Shown piece by piece: positions 1 to 8,394 of a DNA stretch of 48,872 bases; within the stretch, counting starts at the first letter, position 1; every line of letters starts with the position of its first letter. Under the pieces are notes generated by a model. That model searched no databases and was not told where the DNA came from. It was given only the letters and a program-made list of their open reading frames with translations. Position numbers and translations under genes: made by a program. The DNA comes from Plantactinospora alkalitolerans. GTDB lineage: Bacteria > Actinomycetota > Actinomycetes > Mycobacteriales > Micromonosporaceae. Where the stretch lies: assembly GCF_015690345.1 (NCBI RefSeq), contig NZ_JADPUN010000139.1, positions 1 to 48,872 on the forward strand, written 5' to 3'.

Positions 1-1028
<1,028 letters not shown>

Positions 1029-1153
1029 TTAGGAGGCCGGACGGATCGTTGGTGGTGGACCGTCCGGGCGTCACGGTGTGCGAGCAGTCAAAGCGCCGCG
1101 GGTACGCCGCGCTGCGGCCGCGGCTGCGCGGCGATCGATGCTGATGGATTGAG

Positions 1154-1194
1154 AGTCTTGCACCGGTCGATGGAACGGTCAACATTTCCGGAAA
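1154..1194 (-). promoter_or_regulatory. Candidate xylanase promoter with adjacent palindrome
   Basis: On the minus strand, TTGACC (1182-1177), a 17-base spacer and AAGACT (1159-1154) form a plausible vegetative promoter with a leader of about 130 bases to the xylanase ATG. Immediately upstream of the -35 is the perfect 10-base palindrome TTTCCGGAAA (1185-1194), followed further upstream by related GGAAGT and GAAACT words. Sugar-responsive LacI-type repressors often bind such palindromes in actinomycete glycosidase promoters, so an operator role is inferred. Nothing else is recognisable in the 338-base gap 1017-1354. Confidence 0.4.
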
Positions 1195-1354
1195 ATTCGG
1201 CCGAGACTTCCGGTGAGTTTCTTCGGCACTCCGCTCGATGACCAGTAGATAGTGGACCCACTTGGCTGTGCCGGACTCCGATGATCTCGGAACATCGAAC
1301 GGCGAACCCCGAAATCTTTCAGCACCGGTGCCGGCTGCTCTGGCGGGTCCCCGG

Positions 1355-2530
1355 TCAGCGGCCGGTCGGCCTCCGGTGTGCCACGACGAAGGTGCTGCGG
1401 GCGGCGGCCGCCGCCACCACCAGGGTCGCGAGGACGGACAGCGTCATCGGATCGACCACCAGGCCGAGCGGGGCCAGGGCGAGGAGGACGACCGCCGCGA
1501 TGAGGTGCGTCTTCGGGCGGATGTCGAAGATGGCCTTCTTGAACAGCACGTACCCGATCAGGAACAACGCCGGGCCACCGAGCACGTTGGCGATGACGGC
1601 GGGATCGGCGGCCCCGGTCGGATGCTTCAGCGCGAGGTCGTCACCGACCGCCGTGACGATGATGCCGGCGACCATCGGGATGTGCGAATAGGTGTACGCG
1701 GACCGACCGAGCCGACCCGGCTCGTCGGACTCGTTGATGACCGCCTGGGCGGCGTCGGCGCTGCGGTCGAAGTAGATCCACCACAGCGCCACGGTGGCGA
1801 GGAAGGCGGCGGCGAAGGTGGTGAGGGTGGCTGGATCGCGGGGCAGATCGCCGAAGACCAAGCCGGTGACCAGGATGGACTCGCCGAGCCCGATGATGAT
1901 GAACAGTCGGGCCCGCTCGGCCAGGTGGGCACCGCTGATCGACCAGTCGGACGGCCTGGACCAGCCCATCCTGGGGATGTAGAACCCCGCCACCGCCGCC
2001 GTGGTGTCGATGGCCAGGGCGGCCGTCCACAGGGCCAGCCGGGCCGAACCGTGCACCATCCCGCCGACCAGCCAGAGCGGGGCGGACGTCACCCGCCAGA
2101 TCAGCATCCGCAGGAAGTTCTCGCGCAGCGCCGGCTGCTCACCGAGAGTCGCGACGACGAAGATGCACCGGCCGACCTCGAGCGAGACGTACGCCCCGGC
2201 GAACCAGAGGCCCCGATCCCCGTACGCCTGTGGGATGGCGGAGGACATCACCAGGCTGATCCCCATCAGCGCGATCAGCATGACGCGTACCACGGGGCGG
2301 TCCGGATCGAACCAGTTCGTGATCCAGGCGGTGTCGACCCAGACCCACCAGACCGCGAGCATGAGCACCGCGACCTGGAACGCGCCGAGGGGTGTCAGTC
2401 GGCCCAGCAGCAGCTCGGTCAGCTGGGTCACGGCCAGCACGTAGACCACGTCGAAGAACAGTTCGATGTGGGTGACCTGGCTCGACTCCCGCTGCCGCAG
2501 GACCCTCCACCGGTTGTCCCGCCTGGTCAA
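1355..2530 (-). CDS. ltrA: Low temperature requirement protein A (LtrA) family membrane protein
   Basis: The 391-residue product opens with the family hallmark THIELFFDVVYVLAVTQLTE (about residues 20-39). It then has many hydrophobic helices with conserved pieces such as WWVWVDTAWITNWFDPD and RARLFIIIGLGESIL. LtrA proteins are multi-span membrane proteins named from a Listeria mutant unable to grow in the cold; their biochemical role is unknown. The start is a TTG at 2530, supported by GGAGG a few bases upstream; no better ATG follows before the conserved motif. The gene stands alone on the minus strand, 338 bases from the xylanase, and its upstream region is the most AT-rich stretch of this arm. 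Family membership is secure, function is not. Confidence 0.9.
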   Translation of the reverse strand: MTRRDNRWRVLRQRESSQVTHIELFFDVVYVLAVTQLTELLLGRLTPLGAFQVAVLMLAVWWVWVDTAWITNWFDPDRPVVRVMLIALMGISLVMSSAIPQAYGDRGLWFAGAYVSLEVGRCIFVVATLGEQPALRENFLRMLIWRVTSAPLWLVGGMVHGSARLALWTAALAIDTTAAVAGFYIPRMGWSRPSDWSISGAHLAERARLFIIIGLGESILVTGLVFGDLPRDPATLTTFAAAFLATVALWWIYFDRSADAAQAVINESDEPGRLGRSAYTYSHIPMVAGIIVTAVGDDLALKHPTGAADPAVIANVLGGPALFLIGYVLFKKAIFDIRPKTHLIAAVVLLALAPLGLVVDPMTLSVLATLVVAAAAARSTFVVAHRRPTGR

Positions 2531-2973
2531 CCTGCCTCCACCGGGGGTCGTCCGGCTCCCCGTGGTACATCAACTGGGCGATAAGCCGTAATGAATGCTA
2601 AAAGCGTGTTCTAGTATAAATCATCCAACGTAGCCGGGATACCGGACGACACGGACACCGGGCGACGTGGTCGTCCGAGGCGTACCAGGCGGGCTCCGGG
2701 GTGGCTTCCGGGGCCACCCAGTCGCTCCGCCGGAGCTGTTTGCGGGTCGGTCAGGACGGGGATGCGAAGCACTCGATCGCCGGTTGACCCGTACCGGGTC
2801 GGGACCGACGGTTCGCCGGACGAGCGGGCGGACCCGAGGTTCGCCCCGATCGAGGGCCGTACCGACCGCAGGGGCTGCTCGCACCCGCGGACCGGATCCG
2901 GCCGCGCCAGCTCTCGTGACAGGCGAAGTCGACCAGGTCGTACGAGACGGGGGATCGCCCCAGCGGAGGAAAG
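2531..2973. other. Divergent intergenic region with an AT-rich patch
   Basis: This 443-base gap separates ltrA from a small membrane-peptide gene. Bases about 2585-2630 are strikingly AT-rich for this genome and contain TATACT on the minus strand (2618-2613) and TATAAA on the plus strand (2615-2620), which could serve as -10 elements. I found no convincing -35 partner at a normal distance. The remainder (2660-2960) is GC-rich, with no coding evidence beyond overlapping chance frames. Confidence 0.3.
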
Positions 2974-3141
2974 ATGCCAGTTCTTGCCAAGAAGATCCTG
3001 ACCTGGCTGTTCGTGGGGTTCCTGGTCTTCTTCATCGCCTTCCGGCCGGACGGCGCCGCCGACCTGGTCGAGACGATCGGGGGAATCCTGATGGCGATCG
3101 CCCAGGGAATCGGCGACTTTCTCACCCGCCTGATGGCCTGA
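2974..3141 (+). CDS. Small single-span membrane protein, 55 residues
   Basis: A short gene: ATG at 2974, preceded by GCGGAGGAAAG (a strong ribosome site, about 5 bases of spacing), and stop at 3139-3141. The product starts MPVLAKKILTWLF, has one hydrophobic helix (about residues 8-23, rich in Val, Leu and Phe), a charged turn (FRPDGAADLVE) and a second amphipathic or hydrophobic stretch (ETIGGILMAIAQGIGDFL) ending in LMA. The ribosome site, clean start and amphipathic pattern support a real gene. I recognise no family; similar short membrane peptides of unknown role are common in actinobacteria. It converges on the acetate-kinase-like gene with only 15 bases between the stops. Confidence 0.7.
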   Translation: MPVLAKKILTWLFVGFLVFFIAFRPDGAADLVETIGGILMAIAQGIGDFLTRLMA

Positions 3142-3156
3142 GGTCGGGTGGGGGAG

Positions 3157-4293
3157 TCACCGCAGCGCCGCGAGGGTCTCGGTGGCCACCTGGAGATCCT
3201 CCCTGGGCTCGATGACCAGGACCGGCACGCCGGCCCCCTTGGTCGAGACCACCGAATCAACCTCCGGGTTGCCACCGGAGGGCGGTCCGACACCGAGCAG
3301 GCCGAGCCCGGCACAGATGTCGCGTCGCACCTCCGGCTGGTCCCAGCCGATCTCACCGGTGAAGACGACGGCGTCCAGCCGGTCCAGGCTGGTCGAGGCG
3401 GCGGCCAGTTCCCGGCGTACCCGATGGGCGTAGACCGCGAGCGCGAGCGCCGCGGCGGGATCCTCCGGCGCGGCGGCGACCAGGTCCCGGGTGTCGGAGG
3501 ACCGGCCGTCGGAGAGGCCGAGCAGTCCGGACCGGTGGTTCAGGCCCTCGCTCAGCTCCGCCAGGTCGAGCCGGTCGTCGCCGAGCAGCCAGAGCAGCAT
3601 CCCGGGGTCGACCGCGCCGGACCGCTTCGACATCGGTATCCCGTCCAGCGGAGTGAATCCCATCGAGGTGTCGACGCTGCGGCCGTCCCGGACCGCGCAG
3701 ACCGATGCGCCGCCACCGAGGTGGGCCAGCAGGAGCTGGACCCCGTCCACCGGTCGGCCGAGCAGTTCCGCGCTCCGGCGCAACGCGTACGCGTAGGAGA
3801 GGCCGTGGAAGCCGTAGCGGCGTAGCCCCCAGCGTCGGCGCCACTGCGCGGGCAGCGGGTAGGTGGCGGCGGCGTCCGGCAGGTGCGCGTGGAAGGCGGT
3901 GTCCGGGCACAGCACCTGCGGCACGCCGGGAAGCTGGTCCCGGATCCGGTCGAGCAGGTGCAGCGCGGGCGGAAGGTGCAGCGGAGCCAGGGTGTCCAGC
4001 CGGTCCAGGTCGGCGCGGACCGCGTCGTCGACCCGGGTCGGAATCCGGATGAGGTCGCCGCCGTGCACCAGGCGGTGGCCGACCGCGTCGGGCGGGTCGT
4101 GTGCTCCCACGAACTCCCGTACGGCCCGGTCGGCCCCGGCCGAGCCGGGGGGTTCCGCGCGTTCGAGCCCGTCGACGACCTCACCGTTGCGGACGTAGTC
4201 GAGCCGGAGACTGGCCGAACCCGCGTTGACGGTCAGTACCACCGGGAGGTCCGGGGACCGACCGGCCGATCGATCGGTTGCCGCGGCCGACAT
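3157..4293 (-). CDS. Acetate kinase family protein, divergent active site
   Basis: The 378-residue protein belongs to the acetokinase family (acetate + ATP giving acetyl phosphate). Visible motifs: LTVNAGSASLR (20-30), GHRLVHGG (72-79), CPDTAFH (129-135), RRYGFHG (158-164), AHLGGGAS (190-197), VDTSMGFTPLDGIP (207-220) and SKRSGAVDP (222-230). The start chosen is the ATG at 4293 behind AAGGGGG; the frame is open further upstream but lacks coding character there. Two signature positions differ. The usual HLGNGAS is HLGGGAS, and the usual C-terminal GIGEN, whose Glu helps bind Mg, reads EIGWD. Activity or substrate may therefore differ from standard AckA. No pta or phosphoketolase gene is adjacent. 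It is divergent from an HxlR regulator 220 bases away, which may control it. Confidence 0.82.
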   Translation of the reverse strand: MSAAATDRSAGRSPDLPVVLTVNAGSASLRLDYVRNGEVVDGLERAEPPGSAGADRAVREFVGAHDPPDAVGHRLVHGGDLIRIPTRVDDAVRADLDRLDTLAPLHLPPALHLLDRIRDQLPGVPQVLCPDTAFHAHLPDAAATYPLPAQWRRRWGLRRYGFHGLSYAYALRRSAELLGRPVDGVQLLLAHLGGGASVCAVRDGRSVDTSMGFTPLDGIPMSKRSGAVDPGMLLWLLGDDRLDLAELSEGLNHRSGLLGLSDGRSSDTRDLVAAAPEDPAAALALAVYAHRVRRELAAASTSLDRLDAVVFTGEIGWDQPEVRRDICAGLGLLGVGPPSGGNPEVDSVVSTKGAGVPVLVIEPREDLQVATETLAALR

Positions 4294-4513
4294 TCGCCCG
4301 CCCCCTTCCCGCACGCCAACGCCGCAAACCGTCCGGCGCGCCGTCGTCGTGATCACCCGTCGCGCGTCCGTCGCGTCGGACGTCGCGCGTCCGTCGGACG
4401 TCGCCTTACCCAGCGACGTCCGGTTCACTCCTGCGCGCCGAGCGGCTTCAGGGCGGCCGGGTGGCACCGGACCCGTGGTGGGATCATGGGTGCCGGGTAA
4501 GGAGGGCGCAGCC

Positions 4514-4906
4514 ATGTCCCAGCCGAACACGCAGGAGACCTGCCAGGCCGAACAGACCAGCGCCTGTACGGTGCGCGAGGTTCTCGACCGCGTGGGCGGT
4601 AAGTGGAGTATCGGGATCATCATCGCGGCCAGCGACGGTCCGGTCCGGTTCACCGAGCTGGAGCGATCCATCGAGGGAATCAGCCGACGCATGCTCACCC
4701 TCACCCTGCGTCACCTCGAACGGGACGGGCTGCTGACCCGTACCGTCTATCCCACGGTGCCGCCGAGGGTCGAGTACGTCGCCACCGAGATGGCCCGGGA
4801 ACTCTACGAATCCCTGGTCAGCCTCACCGGCTGGGCACAACGCCACCGCGAGGCGATCGCCGCCGCCCGGGAGGCGTACGACCGCGAGCGTGGGCGGGCC
4901 GGCTGA
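4514..4906 (+). CDS. HxlR-family winged-helix transcriptional regulator
   Basis: The 130-residue protein has the compact HxlR layout: Cys-containing N-terminus (ETCQAEQTSACTVREVLDRVG), the GKWSIGIIIAASDGPVRFTELERSI segment typical of the family, recognition helix region GISRRMLTLTLRHLERDGLL, the wing (RTVYPTVPPRVEYVATEMARELY), and a C-terminal dimerisation helix. The ATG at 4514 is preceded by AAGGAGGGCGCAGCC; the frame extends upstream to 4226 but that part overlaps the divergent gene's leader. HxlR proteins are dimeric DNA-binding regulators, some sensing aldehydes or redox state. Cys residues occur near residues 10 and 17, so thiol sensing is possible but unproven. It is likely to act on the 220-base divergent region shared with the acetate-kinase-like gene. 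Confidence 0.9.
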   Translation: MSQPNTQETCQAEQTSACTVREVLDRVGGKWSIGIIIAASDGPVRFTELERSIEGISRRMLTLTLRHLERDGLLTRTVYPTVPPRVEYVATEMARELYESLVSLTGWAQRHREAIAAAREAYDRERGRAG

Positions 4907-4967
4907 CCCGCCGATCCCGGCCGGGCCAGCCCGCCCCGCCCCCAGCCGGGCCAGCCGGCAGCTCGAC

Positions 4968-6563
4968 TCAGCTCTCGTGGCTGTCGATCCGGGCCCGGAC
5001 CTCCGCGTGCTCGGCGAGCAGGTGCAGCAGGTTCGAGCCGTCGATCAGCTCCAGCGGCTTCCCCGAGGCGAACTCGAACGACTCCGGACCGTAGCCGCTG
5101 GTCGTGACGAGGATGCCCTTGGTGGCCCCCTCGCCCAGCACGGTGCCGAAGAGGTCCCGCACCGCCGAGACGTCCATCGGGCCACGGTGCCGTCGCGCCT
5201 GGATGACCACCTTGCCACCGAAGATCGGCCGAGGATCGAAGGCCACGAAGTCGACGCCGCCGTCCGGCGCCGCCCGGGTCGTCCTGGTCTCCAGGCCGAG
5301 CTTGCCGAACAGGTCCCGGATCACCTTCTCGAACTCGGCGAGACTCATGGTGAGCAGGTTCGCCCGCTGGTCCAGGTCGGCCAGCACGTCGACCTCGTCG
5401 ACAAAGCGCTTGTCGACGACGTCGAACTCCAGCACCGGCCGGACCTCCACCAGATCCTCGGGCCGGGTCGACATCGTGGCCCGCAGATGCCGCAGGCAGG
5501 CTGCCGGAAGCACCTTGCCGAGGTTGATCGCGGTGAACGAGTCCCGGCTGGTGCGGAGCGTCACCAGGCACGGGCGCACCGCCTGGCCGGTTCCCGGATG
5601 GGTCGTCTCGACGATGCCGTTGAAGACGATCGTCTCCACCAACCGGGTCCGGTCGGCCTCGAACAGCTCGTGCACCGTACGCAGCGCCACCTGGGTGATC
5701 ACGTCCGCGTACCGGCGGTGGGTGTCGTCCGCCGACCGGGCCGTCACCTGCACCTCGTCGCGCGCCTTGAGGTACCGGTACTCCTGGATCCTCGGGACGA
5801 CGTCGACGGTCGGCAGCAGGTACTCGACGACGATCAGTCGGGAGTCCGGAACGTACGCGAGCCGGTAGCGCTGCGGGAAGTCGTCCGGGTAGACCGAGTT
5901 GCCGAGTACCAGTCCGAAGTACTTGACCACGGCGTTCGGCTCGGCGGCGGCCAGTGCCGCACCGAACTGCTCGATCTCGGCGTTGTGGCTGGCCACCTGC
6001 GCGTCGAGCTGCTGGCAGTGCCGCTCGTACTTCCGCCTGGCCTGGGCGAGTCGCTGCTCCCGGGCCGCCTCGGCGGCGGCGTACTTCGCCTTGGCCTTCT
6101 CGAACGCCTGTTCCGCCTCGGTCAGCAACTGCTGGTACCTGGCCTCGCCGCCGAACATCTTGCCCAGGGCCTTCGGCTCGGGCGGCGCGAACCGCCGCCA
6201 GTCCGGCGCCCGCAGCGGTACGCCGAGATCACCCGGCTGGAACTGCGGATAGCTGGCCTTCTTCTTCAGCCGTTCGAGGTCGATGTGGTCGTCGATGTCC
6301 AGCGTCGTCTGCAACAGGGTGTCGAGCTCGTCCAGCTGGGACTGGAGATTCGCGTTGGCGGCGGCCACCCGCGCCGACCGGGCCTCGATGTAGAGCCGTT
6401 TGCGTTCGCGCTCGTCCGTCTCGGCCGCGCGTTCGGCGGCCCGCCGCGCGTGTTCGGCCTCCCAGAGCATCTGCTGGTGCTGCTGGTACGGGGTGGTCGA
6501 CGCTCGTTGCTGGGCGTGCACCTGCTGCGCGTGCGCCCGTTGCATCTGCCCCATGATGCCCAT
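4968..6563 (-). CDS. Mrr-like restriction endonuclease domain protein with coiled-coil region
   Basis: The protein (531 residues from the ATG at 6563; a GTG at 6590 is an alternative) starts with a Gln/His/Ala-rich helical stretch (QRAHAQQVHAQQRAS) and a charged coiled coil (about residues 30-100). A second helical block rich in Glu, Ala and Lys follows around residues 155-205. A central region of about 200 residues matches nothing I know. The C-terminal 110 residues resemble Mrr-type PD-(D/E)xK nucleases: VIRDLFGKLGLETRTT, GGVDFVAFD, GGKVVIQARR (usual QxK becomes QAR), then VRDLFGTVLGEGATKGILVTTSGYGPES. Mrr domains cut DNA, often modified DNA; here the Lys-to-Arg change leaves catalysis uncertain. 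It stands alone and is convergent with the HxlR gene. A defence or DNA-processing role is inference. Confidence 0.75.
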   Translation of the reverse strand: MGIMGQMQRAHAQQVHAQQRASTTPYQQHQQMLWEAEHARRAAERAAETDERERKRLYIEARSARVAAANANLQSQLDELDTLLQTTLDIDDHIDLERLKKKASYPQFQPGDLGVPLRAPDWRRFAPPEPKALGKMFGGEARYQQLLTEAEQAFEKAKAKYAAAEAAREQRLAQARRKYERHCQQLDAQVASHNAEIEQFGAALAAAEPNAVVKYFGLVLGNSVYPDDFPQRYRLAYVPDSRLIVVEYLLPTVDVVPRIQEYRYLKARDEVQVTARSADDTHRRYADVITQVALRTVHELFEADRTRLVETIVFNGIVETTHPGTGQAVRPCLVTLRTSRDSFTAINLGKVLPAACLRHLRATMSTRPEDLVEVRPVLEFDVVDKRFVDEVDVLADLDQRANLLTMSLAEFEKVIRDLFGKLGLETRTTRAAPDGGVDFVAFDPRPIFGGKVVIQARRHRGPMDVSAVRDLFGTVLGEGATKGILVTTSGYGPESFEFASGKPLELIDGSNLLHLLAEHAEVRARIDSHES

Positions 6564-6812
6564 GTGCGTCCCCGATCGCCGTTCGAACACCGGTTACCGC
6601 GCGTTACCGGTGCCATCCCTTCCCCCGAGTTGCCGTCCCTTCCCAGCCCGACGTCGACCGTCGTCCTCGACGCATGCACATTTTGGTCCAAGGTGACGGG
6701 TCCGTCCAGCGGGGACCCCAGGGTAGCGCCACGGGGCGAAGCGGTCGCTGCGAACCGGAACGCCCCAGGTGACGCCGGGGGTGGCCAGTCTCCGGGCCCG
6801 GTCGGGCGGTGC

Positions 6813-6828
6813 TAGGGTGCCGCGCGTG
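6813..6828 (+). promoter_or_regulatory. Leaderless-type promoter -10 for the 6826 gene
   Basis: TAGGGT at 6813-6818 ends seven bases before the GTG at 6826. In actinobacteria a TANNNT box at this distance usually marks a transcript starting at or next to the start codon. No Shine-Dalgarno sequence precedes this GTG, which agrees. It also decides the start: the open frame extends 19 codons further upstream but that part would lie before transcription begins. Confidence 0.5.
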
Positions 6829-7329
6829 ACCGACGCAGACGTGCACCTCGTCGCCCAGCCGCGCCTCGACACCGTCGTGACGGAGTTTCAGACCGATACG
6901 CGGCGGCTCCGCAGCGACTATGCCGGGATGGCCTGGATCGGCGACCGTCCAGATCCGGAGAGCGGCCTGCAGGGCCCGGACTACCGGCAGCGGAACGTGG
7001 ACTCGCAGCTCTTCCTGCCCGACACCCACTGGTACGACGTGGACGCGCTCGACGACGTCGAGGTGCAGGTCACGGTCGGTTTGCTTCAGGTGGCCAGTAC
7101 GGCGCTGCGGACCCAGGGACTGGTCGGCGCCGTCGCCGAACCGGTCGTCGAGTTCTTCGAGCACCCGGAGGGGCTGCCGGGGGTGGGACTCTGCCTGGGC
7201 CTTCGCGGTCAGATCTTCTCCAACCTCGGCCTGAGCTACCGGGTGACCGTGCTGTCCGGTCCCGACGCGGTACTCCGGCGGGGCGACGTCGACCAGTCCG
7301 AGGACGAGGACGCCGCCACCGACGAGTGA
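6826..7329 (+). CDS. Conserved-looking hypothetical protein, 167 residues
   Basis: From the leaderless GTG, the product reads VTDADVHLVAQPRLDTVV and continues as a soluble, acidic protein. Landmarks are SDYAGMAWIGDRPDPESG, DVEVQVTVGLLQVASTALR, a middle segment with EPVVEFFEHPEGLPG, LCLGLRGQIFSNLGLSYRVTVLSG and a very acidic tail (DQSEDEDAATDE). There is no signal peptide, membrane helix or motif I recognise. Codon bias and alternating hydrophobic patterns support a genuine protein. It is divergent from the Mrr-like gene and converges on the DUF1775 gene with 25 bases between them. Function unknown. Confidence 0.7.
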   Translation: MTDADVHLVAQPRLDTVVTEFQTDTRRLRSDYAGMAWIGDRPDPESGLQGPDYRQRNVDSQLFLPDTHWYDVDALDDVEVQVTVGLLQVASTALRTQGLVGAVAEPVVEFFEHPEGLPGVGLCLGLRGQIFSNLGLSYRVTVLSGPDAVLRRGDVDQSEDEDAATDE

Positions 7330-7354
7330 CGAGCGGGCACCGGGGAACCTCCGG

Positions 7355-8191
7355 TCACTCCCGTAGTCGCCAGCCCTTTCCCCGGTCCGGTGCCGGGGTC
7401 GGCGCCGCCTCCGGGTCCGGGTCCGTATCTGGGTCCGTATCCGGGTTCGGGTCCGGTCCGCCGGTCGCGGCGGCGACCCTCGGCCGGCGGACGTACAGCC
7501 AGCCGGCGACCGCCAGGCCGCAGAGCAGGCCGATCGCCAGTCCGACGGCGAGCGGACCAAGTCCCTGCCCACTGTCGTCACCGACCGGGGCGGCGTCGTC
7601 CGGCGTGTCCGTTCCGGTGCCCGCCGGGCTGGCCTGTGCGGGCGGCGCGGCCGGCGGCGCCAGGGTCAGCACCGGGGCCGGGAACTCCGGCCGGGGAACC
7701 TCGGCGGACGGTGGTTGGTTCCAGTTCGTCACGTGGCCGTCCGAGTACGTCTGCACCACGCCGAACGTCATCTGGTCGGTCTGCGGCATCGGTCCCAGCG
7801 ACACGATCAGTTCGGCTCCGCCGCCACTGGCCGCCGGGGCACCGGAGCGGGTCCAGACGATGCTGGCGACCACCTCGGTCACCTGTCCGTGGTGGATCCC
7901 ACCGATCGTCTGGTCGATCTTCCGCATCGTCATCCGGGGCGCCCAGTCGGGAACCGACAACGGATACGTCTCCGCGACCGGTGCCGACTCCGGCATCAGC
8001 AGCTCGACCTTGGTGGTGTACGCCGGCGCCCGGTCCTCGGTCACCCGGAAGGTCAGCTTCGCCGCGTCGCCCTGTACGGCCTGCCCCGGTGTCATCGTCA
8101 CGTCCGCCATCGCGGGCGCGGCGCCGAGGGTCGCCGCCACGACGGCGGACGCGACGACGCCGAGGACCCCGCACAATGCCCTGTGACCCAC
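7355..8191 (-). CDS. YcnI/DUF1775-like secreted, C-terminally anchored protein lacking the N-terminal His
   Basis: The 278-residue product has a signal peptide (MGHRALCGVL..., cleavage near APAMA, residue 29) and a YcnI-type beta-sandwich (VTMTPGQAVQGDAAKLTFRV, TTKVELLMPES, DWAPRMTM, EVVASIVWTRSG, VVQTYSDGHVTNWNQPP). A Pro-rich spacer, one membrane helix (GLGPLAVGLAIGLLCGLAVAGWLY, about 211-234) and a cytoplasmic tail of DP repeats follow. YcnI proteins bind Cu(II) through the His that becomes residue 1 after cleavage (usual AHVTV); here the sequence is ADVTM, so that ligand is Asp. The start is a GTG at 8191 behind GAAGGGA. Genomic context with a copper monooxygenase agrees with copper biology, but metal binding here is doubtful. 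Family call good, function inferred. Confidence 0.82.
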   Translation of the reverse strand: MGHRALCGVLGVVASAVVAATLGAAPAMADVTMTPGQAVQGDAAKLTFRVTEDRAPAYTTKVELLMPESAPVAETYPLSVPDWAPRMTMRKIDQTIGGIHHGQVTEVVASIVWTRSGAPAASGGGAELIVSLGPMPQTDQMTFGVVQTYSDGHVTNWNQPPSAEVPRPEFPAPVLTLAPPAAPPAQASPAGTGTDTPDDAAPVGDDSGQGLGPLAVGLAIGLLCGLAVAGWLYVRRPRVAAATGGPDPNPDTDPDTDPDPEAAPTPAPDRGKGWRLRE

Positions 8192-8226
8192 TGAGACAGT
8201 CCCTTCGTCCGGCCGACACTCCAGGT

Positions 8227-8254
8227 AGTTCGGCCCCGGGGCGGAAAAGGTTCA
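8227..8254 (-). promoter_or_regulatory. Candidate ECF-sigma promoter of the DUF1775 gene
   Basis: On the minus strand TGAACC (8254-8249), 16 bases and CGAACT (8232-8227) resemble the -35 (GAAC core) and -10 of extracytoplasmic-function sigma promoters. Transcription would begin around 8220, leaving a leader of about 30 bases with the GAAGGGA ribosome site before the GTG at 8191. The sigma factor is unknown. The pattern is short, so chance occurrence is possible. Confidence 0.35.
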
Positions 8255-8394
8255 ACCGACGGGCCGGTATGTTACGCCGCCGTTCCGGCGAGCGGCTCCG
8301 CGCCGGTCAGGGGTTCTCTTCGGAGGATTCCGGATCCATCTGACAATTACGGGTACGCCCGGATCCTGACTCGAAGTCCACCGTTAGGAAGAAC

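Noticed and set aside
1262-2584. 440-codon plus-strand frame over ltrA
   Set aside because: Antisense shadow: an Arg/Gly/Asp-rich product without motifs, while the opposite strand encodes clear LtrA.
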